Assembly: GCF_029227915.1 (NCBI RefSeq)
Contig: NC_079884.1
Coordinates: 2,978,001 to 3,042,000, forward strand
DNA length: 64,000 bases
Source: Hydractinia symbiolongicarpus
Lineage: Eukaryota; Cnidaria; Hydrozoa; Anthoathecata; Hydractiniidae
Reading direction: 5' to 3'
Of the stretch, positions 53,686 to 64,000 are shown in pieces. How positions within the stretch are numbered: position 1 is the stretch's first letter; every line of letters begins with the position of its first letter. The notes beneath the pieces are model-generated. The model had not been told where the DNA came from. It saw only the letters and a list, made by a program, of their open reading frames with translations, and did no database searches. The translations under genes and the position numbers were made by a program.

Positions 53686-56600
53686 TCAAACGGATTTATG
53701 CCGCTAGAAAGTCAATGAAATATAGTCTTTGGAACAGATCCTATTTATTCAGCGCGTGTTATTTCTTGTAGTCAAACTGGCTCATTTATCACATTTATAA
53801 GGTCAAATTCCAAAATCAGTTCAATTAAGTCCCACAGTCAAGCTTTTCACTGTTAAAAGAGATGCAACCTAGTAATATCCGAATACTATCGCTAAATACA
53901 TGTTGGTACGAATATGTGACGCAACCGTTGTAACTCAAACGGATTTATACCGCTAGAAAGTCAATGAAATGGAGTCTTTGGAACTGTTCCTATTTATTCA
54001 GCGCGTGCTAACGGCCAGGATTGGTCCCACAGTAAGAAAAGACTTATTTATCTAAATTTTTAAATAAAAGCGCTACCACAGAGCCTAATGTAATCGATGA
54101 ATTCCGGCAATCATGATCAATTAAGAAAAATGTTATTCCTTGGAGATCAATTGGCTCACTTATCACATTTATAAGGTCACAGTCCAGAATCAGTTCTATT
54201 AATTCCCACAGTCAATCAATTCATTGTTAAAAGCAATACAACTTAGTAATATCGGAAGAAAATCACTGAATACATGTTGGTACGAATATGTGACGCAACC
54301 GTTGTAACCCAAACGGATTGATACCGTTAGAAAGTAAATGAAATATAGTTTTTAAAACTGTCTCTATTTCTTCAGCGCGAGCTAACGGCTAGGATTGGTC
54401 CAACAGTAAAAAATGACTTGTTTATCTTATTTTTTTAATAAAGCGCTACCACAGCGCCCAATGTAATCGCTGAGTTCCAGCAATCATGTCAAATTAAGAA
54501 GAATGTTACTTCTTGTAGTCAAACTGCCTCATTTATCACATTTATAAGGTCAAAGTCCAAAATCAGTTCAATTAAGTCCCACAGTCAAACGTTTCACTGT
54601 TAAAAGCAATACAACTTAGTAATATCGGAAAGAAATCACTAAATACATGTTGGTACGAATATGTGACGCAACCGTTGTAACTCAAGCGGATTGACACCGT
54701 TAGAAAATCAATGAAATGTAGTTTTTGAAACTGTCTCTATTTCGTCAGCGCGAACTAACGGCTAGGATTGGTCCAACAGTAAAAAATGACTTTTTTATCT
54801 TATTTTTTTAATAAAGCGCTACCACAGCGCCCAGTGTAATCGCTGAGTTCCAGCAATCATGTCAAATTAAGAAGAATGTTACTTCTTGTAGTCAAACTGC
54901 CTCATTTATCACATTTATAAGGTCAAAGTCCAAAATCAGTTCAATTAAGTCCCACAGTCAAACGTCTCACTGTTAAATGCGATGCAACCTAGTAATATCC
55001 GAATACTATCGCTAAATACATGTTGGTACGAATATGTGACGACACCGTTGTAACTCAAACGGCTTTATACCGCTAGAATGTCATTGTAATGTAGTCTTTG
55101 GAACTGATCCTATTTATTCAGCGCGTGCTAACGGCCAGGATTGGTCCCACAGTAAGACAAGTCTTATTTATCTAAATTTTTAAATAAAGCGCAACCACAG
55201 AGCCTAATTTAATCGCTGAATTCCAGCAATCATGTCAAATTAAGAAGAATGTTATTCCTTGGAGACCAATTGGCTCATTTATCACATTTATAAGGTTACA
55301 TTCCAGAATCAGATCAATTAATTCCCACAGTCAATCGTTTCACTGTTAAAAGAGATGCAACCTAGTAATATCCGAATACTATCGCTAAATACATGTTGGT
55401 ACGAATATGTGACGCAACCGTTGTAACTCAAACGGATTTATACCGCTAGAAAGTCAATGAAATGGAGTCTTTGGAACTGTTCCTATTTATTCAGCGCGTG
55501 CTAACGGCCAGGATTGGTCCCACAGTAAGAAAAGACTTATTTATCTAAATTTTTAAATAAAAGCGCTACCACAGAGCCTAATGTAATCGATGAATTCCGG
55601 CAATCATGACCAATTAAGAAAAATGTTATTCCTTGGAGATCAATTGGCTCACTTATCACATTTATAAGGTCACAGTCCAGAATCAGTTCTATTAATTCCC
55701 AAAGTCAATCAATTCATTGTTAAAAGCAATACAACTTAGTAATATCGGAAGAAAATCACTAAATACATGTTGGTACGAATATGTGACGCAACCGTTGTAA
55801 CCCAAACGGATTGATACCGTTAGAAAGTAAATGAAATATAGTTTTTGAAACTGTCTCTATTTCTTCAGCGCGAGCTAACGGCTAGGATTGGTCCAACAGT
55901 AAAAAATGACTTGTTTATTTTATTTTTTTAAAAAAGCGCTACCACAGCGCCCAATGTAATCGCTGAGTTCCAGCAATCATGTCAAATTAAAAAGAATGTT
56001 ACTTCTTGTAGTCAAACTGCCTTATTTATCACATTTATAAGGTCAAAGTCCAAAATCAGTTCAATTAAGTCCCACAGTCAAACGTTTCACTGTTAAAAGC
56101 GATGGAACCTAGTAATATCCGAATACTATCGCTAAATACATGTTGGTACGAATATGTGACGCAACCGTTGTAACTCAAACGGCTTTATGCCGCTAGAATG
56201 TCAATGTAATGTAGTCTTTGGAACTGATCCTTATTATTCAGCGCGTGCTAACGGCCAGGATTGGTCCCACAGTAAGAAAAGTCTTATTTATCTAAATTTT
56301 TAAATAAAGCGCAACCACAGAGCCTAATTTAATCGCTGAATTCCAGCAATCATGTCAAATTAAGAAGAATGTTATTCCTCGGAGACCAATTGGCTCATTT
56401 ATCACATTTATAAGGTCACATTCCAGAATCAGATCAATTAATTCCCACAGTCAATCGTTTCACTGTTAAAAGCAATACAACTTAGTAATATCGGAAAAAA
56501 ATCACTAAATACATGTTGGTACGAATATGTGACGCAACCGTTGTAACTCAAGCGGATTGACATTGTTAGAAAATCAATGAAATGTAGTTTTTGAAACTGT

Positions 56601-56920
56601 CTCTATTTCGTCAGCGCGAACTAACGGCTAGGATTGGTCCCACAGTAAAAAATGACTTATTTATCCTAATTTTTTAATAAAACGCTACCACAGCGCCCAA
56701 TGTAATCGCTGAGTTCCAGCAATCATGTCAAATTAAGAAGAATGTTAGTTCTTGTATTCAAATTGGCTCATTTATCACATTTATAATGTCAAAGTCCACA
56801 ATCAGTTCAATTAAGTCCCACAGTCAAACGTTTCACTGTTAAAAGCAATGCAACCTAGTAATATCCGAATACTATCGCTAAATACATGTTGGTACGAATA
56901 TGTGACGCAACCGTTGTAAC
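53686..56920 (-). repeat. Expanded unit: one truncated plus eight full monomers (3,235 bp)
   Basis: It begins with the third-from-last class of 249-bp monomer (junction near 53755). The extra two monomers against the 2,487-bp unit come from a repeated stretch carrying aaaagcgctacc and aattaagaaaaatg, seen at about 54066 and 55560. Confidence 0.75.
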
Positions 56921-59407
56921 TCAAACGGATTTATGCCGCTAGAAAGTCAATGAAATATAGTCTTTGGAACAGATCCTATTTATTCAGCGCGTGTTATTTC
57001 TTGCAGTCAAACTGGCTCATTTATCACATTTATAAGGTCAAATTCCAAAATCAGTTCAATTAAGTCCCACAGTCAAGCTTTTCACTGTTAAAAGAGATGC
57101 AACCTAGTAATATCCGAATACTATCGCTAAATACATGTTGGTACGAATATGTGACGCAACCGTTGTAAATCAAACGGATTTATACCGCTAGAAAGTCAAT
57201 GAAATGGAGTCTTTGGAACTGTTCCTATTTATTCAGCGCGTGCTAACGGCCAGGATTGGTCCCACAGTAAGAAAAGACTTATTTATCTAAATTTTTAAAT
57301 AAAAGCGCTACCACAGAGCCTAATGTAATCGATGAATTCCGGCAATCATGACCAATTAAGAAAAATGTTATTCCTTGGAGATCAATTGGCTCACTTATCA
57401 CATTTATAAGGTCACAGTCCAGAATCAGTTCTATTAATTCCCACAGTCAATCAATTCACTGTTAAAAGCAATACAACTTAGTAATATCGGAAGAAAATCA
57501 CTAAATACATGTTGGTACGAATATGTGACGCAACCGTTGTAACCCAAACGGATTGATACCGTTAGAAAGTAAATGAAATGTAGTTTTTGAAACTGTCTCT
57601 ATTTCTTCAGCGCGAGCTAACGGCTAGGATTGGTCCAACAGTAAAAAATGACTTGTTTATCTTATTTTTTTAATAAAGCGTTACCACAGCGCCCAATGTA
57701 ATCGCTGAGTTCCAGCAATCATGTCAAATTAAGAAGAATGTTACTTCTTGTAGTCAAACTGCCTCATTTATCACATTTATAAGGTCAAAGTCCAAAATCA
57801 GTTCAATTAAGTCCCACAGTCAAACGTTTCACTGTTAAATGCGATGCAACCTAGTAATATCCGAATACTATCGCTAAATACATGTTGGTGCGAATATGTG
57901 ACGCAACCGTTGTAACTAAAACGGCTTTATGCCGCTAGAATGTCAATGTAATGTAGTCTTTGGAACTGGTCCTATTTATTCAGCGCGTGCTAACGGCCAG
58001 GATTGGTCCCACAGTAAGAAAAGTCTTATTTATCTAAATTTTAAAATAAAGCGCAACCACAGAGCCTAATTTAATCGCTGAATTCCAGCAATCATGGCAA
58101 ATTAAGAAGAATGTTATTCCTTGGAGACCAATTGGCTCATTTATCACATTTATAAGGTCACATTCCAGAATCAGATCAATTAATTCCCACAGTCAATCGT
58201 TTCACTCTTAAAAGCAATACAACTTAGTAATATCGGAAAAAAATCACTAAATACATGTTGGTACGAATATGTGACGCAACCGTTGTAACTCAAGCGGATT
58301 GACACCGTTAGAAAATCAATGAAATGTAGTTTTTGAAACTGTCTCTACTTCGTCAGCGCGAACTAACGGCTAGGATTGGTCCCACAGTAAAAAATGACTT
58401 ATTTATCTTAACTTCTTAATAAAACACTACCACGGCGCCCAGTGTAATCGCTGAGTTCCAGCAAGCATGTCAAATTAAGAAGAATGTTAGTTCTTGTAGT
58501 CAAATTGGCTCATTTATCACATTTATAATGTCAAAGTCCACAATCAGTTCAATTAAGTCCCACAGTCAAACGTTTCACTGTTAAAAGCGATGGAACCTAG
58601 TAATATACGAATACTATCGCTAAATACATGTTGGTACGAATATGTGAGGCAACCGTTGTAACTCAAACGGATTTATACCGCTAGAAAGTCAATGAAATGT
58701 AGTCTTTGGAACTGATCCTATTTATTCAGCGCGTGCTAACGGCCAGGATTGGTGCCACAGTAAGAAAAGTCTTATTTATCTAAATTTTTAAATAAAGCGC
58801 AACCACAGAGCCTAATTTAATCGCTGAATTCCAGCAATCATGTCAAATTAAGAAGAATGTTATTCCTTGGAGACCAATTGGCTCATTTATCACATTTATA
58901 AGGTCACATTCCAGAATCAGATCAATTAATTCCCACAGTCAATCGTTTCACTGTAACAGCAATACAACTTAGTAATATCGGAAAAAAATCACTAAATACA
59001 TGTTGGTACGAATATGTGACGCAACCGTTGTAACTCAAGCGGATTGACACCGTTAGAAAATCAATGAAATGTAGTTTTTGAAACTGTCTCTACTTCGTCA
59101 GCGCGAACTAACGGCTAGGATTGGTCCCACAGTAAAAAATGACTTATTTATCTTAACTTCTTAATAAAACACTACCATGGCGCCCAGTGTAATCGCTGAG
59201 TTCCAGCAATCATGTCAAATTAAGAAGAATGTTAGTTCTTGTAGTCAAATTGGCTCATTTATCACATTTATAATGTCAAAGTCCACAATCAGTTCAATTA
59301 AGTCCCACAGTCAAACGTTTCACTGTTAAAAGCGATGGAACCTAGTAATATACGAATACTATCGTTAAATACATGTTGGTACGAATATGTGAGGCAACCG
59401 TTGTAAC
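56921..59407 (-). repeat. Distal higher-order repeat with truncated monomer, copy 3 (2,487 bp)
   Basis: The 249-bp monomer has its deletion junction near 56990. The unit includes monomers with the variant tgtgaggcaacc (58643 and 59388) and a monomer with ctgtaacagc in place of ctgttaaaagc near 58951. Confidence 0.83.
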
Positions 59408-61894
59408 TCAAACGGATTTATACCGCTAGAAAGTCAATGAAATGTAGTCTTTGGAACAGATCCTATTGATTCAGCGCGTGTTATTTCTTGTAGTCAAACT
59501 GGCTCATTTATCACATATATAATGTCAAATTCCAAAATCAGTTCAATTAAATCCCACAGTCAAGCTTTTCACTGTTAAAAGAGATGCAACCTAGTAATAT
59601 CCGAATACTATCGCTAAATACATGTTGGTACGAATATGTGACGCAACCGTTGTAACTCAAACGGATTTATGCCGCTAGAAAGTAAATGAAATGTAGTCTT
59701 TGGAACTGATCCTATTTATTCAGCGCGTGCTAACGGCCAGGATTGGTCCCACAGTAAGAAAAGTCTTATTTATCTAAATTTTTAAATAAAGCGCAACCAC
59801 AGAGCCTAATTTAATCGCTGAATTCCAGCAATCATGGCAAATTAAGAAGAATGTTATTCCTTGGAGACCAATTGGCTCATTTATCACATTTATAAGGTCA
59901 CATTCCAGAATCAGATCAATTAATTCCCACAGTCAATCGTTTCACTGTTAAAAGCAATACAACTTAGTAATATCGGAAAAAAATCACTAAATACATGTTG
60001 GTACGAATATGTGACGCAACCGTTGTAACTCAAGCGGAGTGACACCGTTAGAAAATCAATGAAATGTAGTTTTTGAAACTGTCTCTACTTCGTCAGCGCG
60101 AACGAACGGCTAGGATTGGTCCCACAGTAAAAAATGACTTATTTATCTTAACTTCTTTATAAAACACTACCACGGCGCCCAGTGTAATCGCTGAGTTCCA
60201 GCAATCATGTCAAATTAAGAAGAATGTTAGTTCTTGTAGTCAAATTGGCTCATTTATCACATTTATAATGTCAAAGTCCACAATCAGTTCAATTAAGTCC
60301 CACAGTCAAACGTTTCACTGTTAAAAGCGATGGAACCTAGTAATATACGAATACTATCGCTAAATACATGTTGGTACGAATATGTGAGGCAACCGTTGTA
60401 ACTCAAACGGATTTATACCGCTAGAAAGTCAATGAAATGTAGTCTTTGGAACTGATCCTATTTATTCAGCGCGTGCTAACGGCCAGGATTGGTGCCACAG
60501 TAAGAAAAGTCTTATTTATCTAAATTTTTAAATAAAGCGCAACCACAGAGCCTAATTTAATCGCTGAATTCCAGCAATCATGTCAAATTAAGAAGAATGT
60601 TATTCCTTGGAGACCAATTGGCTCATTTATCACATTTATAAGGTCACATTCCAGAATCAGATCAATTAATTCCCACAGTCAATCGTTTCACTGTAAAAGC
60701 AATACAACTTAGTAATATCGGAAAAAAATCACTAAATACATGTTGGTACGAATATGTGACGCAACCGTTGTAACTCAAGCGGATTGACACCGTTAGAAAA
60801 TCAATGAAATGTAGTTTTTGAAACTGTCTCTACTTCGTCAGCGCGAACTAACGGCTAGGATTGGTCCCACAGTAAAAAATGACTTATTTATCTTAACTTC
60901 TTAATAAAACACTACCATGGCGCCCAGTGTAATCGCTGAGTTCCAGCAATCATGTCAAATTAAGAAGAATGTTAGTTCTTGTAGTCAAATTGGCTCATTT
61001 ATCACATTTATAATGTCAAAGTCCACAATCAGTTCAATTAAGTCCCACAGTCAAACGTTTCACTGTTAAAAGCGATGGAACCTAGTAATATACGAATACT
61101 ATCGCTAAATACATGTTGGTACGAATATGTGAGGCAACCGTTGTAACTCAAACGGATTTATACCGCTAGAAAGTCAATGAAATGGAGTCTTTGGAACTGT
61201 TCCTATTTATTCAGCGCGTGCTAACGGCCAGGATTGGTCCCACAGTAAGAAAAGACTTATTTATCTAAATTTTTAAATAAAAGCGCTACCACAGAGCCTA
61301 ATGTAATCGATGAATTCCGGCAATCATCACCAATTAAGAAAAATGTTATTCCTTGGAGATCAATTGGCTCACTTATCACATTTATAAGGTCACAGTCCAG
61401 AATCAGTTCTATTAATTCCCACAGTCAATCAATTCACTGTTAGAAGCAATACAACTTAGTAATATCGGAAAAAAATCACTAAATACATGTTGGTACGAAT
61501 ATGTGACGCAACCGTTGTAACTCAAGCGGATTGACACCGTTAGAAAATCAATGAAATGTAGTTTTTGAAACTGTCTCTATTTCGTCAGCGCGAACTAACG
61601 GCTAGGATTGGTCCCACAGTAAAAAATGACTTATTTATCCTAATTTTTTAATAAAACGCTACCACGGCGCCCAGTGTAATCGCTGAGTTCCAGCAATCAT
61701 GTCAAATTAAGAAGAATGTTAGTTCTTGTAGTCAAATTGGCTCATTTATCACATTTATAATGTCAAAGTCCACAATCAGTTCAATTAAGTCCCACAGTCA
61801 AACGTTTCACTGTTAAAAGCAATGCAACCTAGTAATATCCGAATACTATCGCTAAATACATGTTGGTACGAATATGTGACGCAACTGTTGTAAC
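59408..61894 (-). repeat. Distal higher-order repeat with truncated monomer, copy 4 (2,487 bp)
   Basis: It opens with the last complete 249-bp monomer (junction near 59477). It repeats tgtgaggcaacc at 60383 and 61128 and the shortened ctgtaaaagc near 60691, related to the change at 58951. It remains close to its neighbours right up to the array edge. Confidence 0.83.
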
Positions 61895-61972
61895 TCAAAC
61901 GGATTTATGCCGCTAGAAAGTCAATGAAATATAGTCTTTGGAACAGATCCTATTTATTCAGCGCGTGTTATT
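61895..61972 (-). repeat. Terminal partial monomer of the array
   Basis: The last satellite bases read gcgcgtgttatt at 61961-61972. That is the deletion junction of the 249-bp monomer followed by five bases of its continuation. The next base, where the repeat would continue tcttgtag, is instead the start of GC-rich flank. The start of this piece is exactly 2,487 bp after the previous truncated monomer. Confidence 0.88.
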
Positions 61973-62020
61973 GCGGAGAGAAGCGGAGTGCGCGCCAGCG
62001 CACGGAGCGTAGCGGAGCCC
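61973..62020. other. GC-rich motif at the right array boundary
   Basis: Immediately after the satellite comes a GC-rich stretch with three copies of gcggag (61973, 61983, 62012) plus acggag (62002). It also has a perfect 6-bp hairpin, GTGCGC (61988-61993) with GCGCAC (61998-62003) around a 4-base loop. It contrasts sharply with the AT-rich DNA on both sides. It may be the end of an inserted element or a dispersed short repeat; I do not recognise a family. Confidence 0.6.
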
Positions 62021-62256
62021 ATTTCCTCATTAAATAAGCCAAATATAAGGGACGGAGGAGAGTGTATAGGATTTCCGCACGTATACATCAAAATTTAAAT
62101 TTTCGTAGGACGTTTTTCGACTGGGTTGCCCCGTAATTTTTCTGGTTATTTTTTCGTAAATTTCAGATTGAACGAGTATATACGGCGATGGAGTGCTTTT
62201 GTTTATTTAAATATCTCCTAGCGGGAACTTCCAGTTGAGACTAAGTTAGTTCTAAC

Positions 62257-62293
62257 CACGTGATTCATAAGTCACTTTGACTAATATCACGTG
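62257..62293. promoter_or_regulatory. Two CACGTG E-boxes, 31 bp apart
   Basis: CACGTG occurs at 62257-62262 and 62288-62293, both followed by GA or GAC. E-boxes of this type are bound by bHLH factors in animals and plants. Two close copies next to a heat-shock-element-like cluster hint at a promoter, but there is no gene in the window to confirm it. Confidence 0.3.
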
Positions 62294-62351
62294 ACTTTTT
62301 CTCGGATAACATAGCGCCTCAAACTCAAACTTTCGTTAATCTAAGCTATAT

Positions 62352-62380
62352 CGAAACTTCTGGAAGGTTATTTTCAAGAA
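62352..62380. promoter_or_regulatory. Heat-shock-element-like cluster
   Basis: Positions 62352-62366 fit three perfect alternating nGAAn units (cGAAa, cTTCt, gGAAg), the classical heat shock factor site. A second TTCnnGAA pair is at 62373-62380. A good splice-donor-like GTATGT follows at 62393. Together they could be the promoter and first untranslated exon of a gene lying to the right, which is inference only. Confidence 0.35.
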
Positions 62381-62649
62381 AACGAAGAAAGGGTATGTTT
62401 AGCTCGCTAGTATATCACTATTTTTTACATGTAATGAACCCATTCTTATTCTCACTCACACCTAAAGCTAGCTAGCTTAAAACTACAGATTTAGATAGAA
62501 TAATAATAGAACTTAGATAGCATATAGCTAGCTAGATAGTATAAAAAAGAGGAAACAGTACCTATGGTTAGCACAAAACTAGCTACAAGGCTAGCATAAA
62601 ATTAACTACTTAGTTGGGGTAAAACTACCAATGTATCTAGCATAAAATT

Positions 62650-62685
62650 AGCTATTTTAGCTGGCATTAAATCAGCAAAATAGCT
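62650..62685. other. Imperfect hairpin in right flank
   Basis: AGCTATTTT-A-GCTG (62650-62663) pairs with CAGC-AAAATAGCT (62673-62685) around a 9-base loop, leaving one bulged base. It sits among tagcataaaatta repeats, so it probably arises from local TAGC-type repetition. Confidence 0.4.
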
Positions 62686-63165
62686 TGCTAATAGAAATAT
62701 TTTTTCAGACAGATTTGCTAGCTATAGCTAGCTAGCTTTACATATACTACACAGTGAGTGAGATAATTCTACACTGTAGCGTAGGAATGCCCCATCACAT
62801 AGCTGGTTCTAGCTACAATCGTCCATACAATTTGTTGTCTTTGGCAATTTTATACCAAAGATCAAGAACCAAAAAGTTTAGCAAAGTCAGCAAAAGAACA
62901 TAGCTAGCTAGATATTTTGCAGATAGTGTGTTATGTTCTCACTCATGATCAATGTTTATATAAAGGTATGTCACATGTAATTGTTTACGTTGCTTAGCCA
63001 TTAAAGGGCAGTTTTTAACATTGAGGGGAAATGGGAGAGCCATCTTTTCGTGGACGGTTGTAGCTAGCTATATATATTGTGCACACGTCAGGAAATAAAC
63101 TTTTTTAACCCTGCCGCTGAGCATACATCAGTGCGGCTTAAGTTGCAGAAGCGAAAATTATTTCA

Positions 63166-63221
63166 ATATATATATATATATAGATAGATAGATAGATGTA
63201 GATGTAGATGTAGATAGATAT
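63166..63221. repeat. Compound TA / TAGA / TAGATG microsatellite
   Basis: A TA run passes into tagatagata and then into repeated gatgta words. This is a normal compound simple repeat of eukaryotic DNA and marks the flank as unique-sequence chromosome rather than satellite. Confidence 0.85.
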
Positions 63222-63449
63222 CTCGTTCAATCGTCAACATGTATTGAAAATCTCCAAGTGTATTCATTATTTTTTACCTAATTTCACGATATGTATACAA
63301 ATAATGTCCCAATAATTTCTGTTTTTGTAACTTGACCCGATCCTTACACATGTGGCTCTAATGATGTTTTTGTTCAGTCTGAAATAAGAGATTTTTATCC
63401 TACCTTGTCATGAAAACTTGTTTGCAAACAAAACATATACTGCTATTTG

Positions 63450-63870
63450 ATTTTTAGCTGCACAGGCTAACAACAGGCTGTTTCCGCTGTGTTTTTTTAA
63501 ACAGAAGTTGCAGTAAAGGTTTTTTTAAAAATGTATTACGGCTGTCCGATTTTATGATTAATTTTTGATCTAGCACAAACTTTTCCCATAAAATATTGCA
63601 GGATTCTTTAGGAGCATAAAAACAGGTTTTGAGCAGTGTTTTTATTTTTAAATGTTACAAAAACTTTTCCACAAAATAAAAGTGCTGCATGATTGTTTTA
63701 GCTGTGTAGGATAACAACAGGGTGTTTACTGTCTGTTTATTTGAACCAAAGTTTTTCGGATGTGCGCCACAGTATATTTGTACTAATCACTCAGCCTAGT
63801 GTTAACGACAAGCTATTACCTGTGTTTCTATTTAACAGAAGTTGTGCTGAAGTTTTTTTGAAAGGGTTTG
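63450..63870. repeat. Three decayed copies of a ~70-bp sequence
   Basis: Related stretches begin near 63456 (agctgcacaggctaacaaca), 63700 (agctgtgtaggataacaaca) and 63793 (agcctagtgttaacgacaag). Each continues with a gtgttt and aacagaagttg-like stretch (clearest in the first and third). They are strongly diverged and unevenly spaced, consistent with an old dispersed or tandem repeat. I do not recognise its family. Confidence 0.45.
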
Positions 63871-64000
63871 TTTACCTATACTAATGGCGCACCACAGATT
63901 AAAGTACATATATATTTTAAGTTTTACCGGGAACATTTTGTGAAACAGTTTTCGCTATGACATGGCCAACATGTAAATTGTGTTTCTATCCAAGCTAAAG

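Larger units (their letters stand above)
12281..61972 (-). repeat. Satellite array, right arm (~133 monomers, - orientation)
   Basis: This is the same 373-bp family as the left arm, read on the minus strand. The anchor caaacgg recurs in phase with ~373-bp spacing to the array end. The same A and B classes are present (gattgacaccgttag and gatttataccgctag on the + strand). The arm is much more homogenised than the left and is built of nested higher-order repeats of two, seven, eight and more monomers. No open frame of note runs through it. Confidence 0.97.
61973..64000. other. Right flanking DNA, no supported gene
   Basis: This is AT-rich non-satellite DNA with many TAGCTAGC words (about 62467, 62526, 62725, 62901, 63061), a microsatellite, decayed repeats and a possible promoter-like stretch. 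No open frame of convincing length or similarity is present on either strand; the ATG at 62395 gives only a ~26-codon frame. Confidence 0.7.

Noticed and set aside
674-61972. CRISPR array
   Set aside because: The whole 373-bp unit is repeated without short repeats and unique spacers, and there are no cas genes; it is satellite DNA.
674-61972. Hammerhead ribozyme in the monomer, as in some animal and plant satellites
   Set aside because: The CTGANGA core is absent on both strands (the nearest words are ctgattt and ctgattc), so the fold cannot form.
674-61972. Telomeric or rDNA array
   Set aside because: No TTAGGG/TTTAGGG-type runs and no recognisable rRNA or spacer sequence; the period and content fit neither.
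674-61972. Transposable element or LTR origin with coding remnants
   Set aside because: No reverse transcriptase, transposase or long terminal repeat structure was visible in either strand, and all frames are closed by stops in each monomer.
62395-62475. Short open frame starting at the ATG in GGGTATGTTT
   Set aside because: It has only about 26 codons and overlaps a better splice-donor match; no similarity or start context supports translation.

Overview
The window is almost entirely one giant satellite DNA array in what must be a eukaryotic chromosome. It has no recognisable protein-coding gene or RNA gene. Composition is AT-rich, both flanks are dotted with TAGCTAGC tracts, and simple AT and GATA-type microsatellites are present. 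An invertebrate animal such as a sponge, or a plant, would fit, but the taxon cannot be fixed from sequence alone.

Layout: (1) 1-673, left flank, AT-rich, ending in a CpG-richer stretch of about 130 bp. (2) 674-12272, left arm of the array, about 31 monomers of ~373 bp on the + strand. (3) 12269-12280, a 12-bp spacer at the centre of a fold-back palindrome whose 279-bp arms (11990-12268 and 12281-12559) are nearly identical. (4) 12281-61972, right arm, about 133 monomers in the opposite orientation. (5) 61973-64000, right flank, starting with a ~48-bp GC-rich motif, followed by AT-rich DNA with a heat-shock-element-like cluster, two CACGTG E-boxes, a microsatellite and some decayed repeats.

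The monomer comes in two main classes (A and B) that tend to alternate, giving a ~746-bp dimer. Higher-order repeats (HORs) are built on this: a 4-mer (1,487 bp) near the left edge, a 7-mer (2,610 bp) in the inner left arm, an 8-mer (2,982 bp) in the middle of the right arm, and a distal 2,487-bp unit made of six full monomers plus one 249-bp deleted monomer. On top of these lie multi-kilobase internal duplications at offsets of 5,965, 7,085, 10,065 and about 16,777 bp, nearly all whole multiples of ~372.8 bp. This pattern is what repeated unequal exchange or segmental amplification produces.

The most interesting points are the inversion centre, where the left arm changes monomer class within about 5 bp of the outer end of the palindrome arm; the mirrored order of monomer classes on either side; and the right edge, which stops 5 bp past the deletion junction that defines the 249-bp monomers, exactly one 2,487-bp period after the previous one. 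The left edge looks old and degraded, the right edge young and sharp. Function (centromeric, pericentromeric, subtelomeric or heterochromatic) cannot be read from the sequence. All counts and identities are by eye from phase-matched anchors, not from an alignment program.
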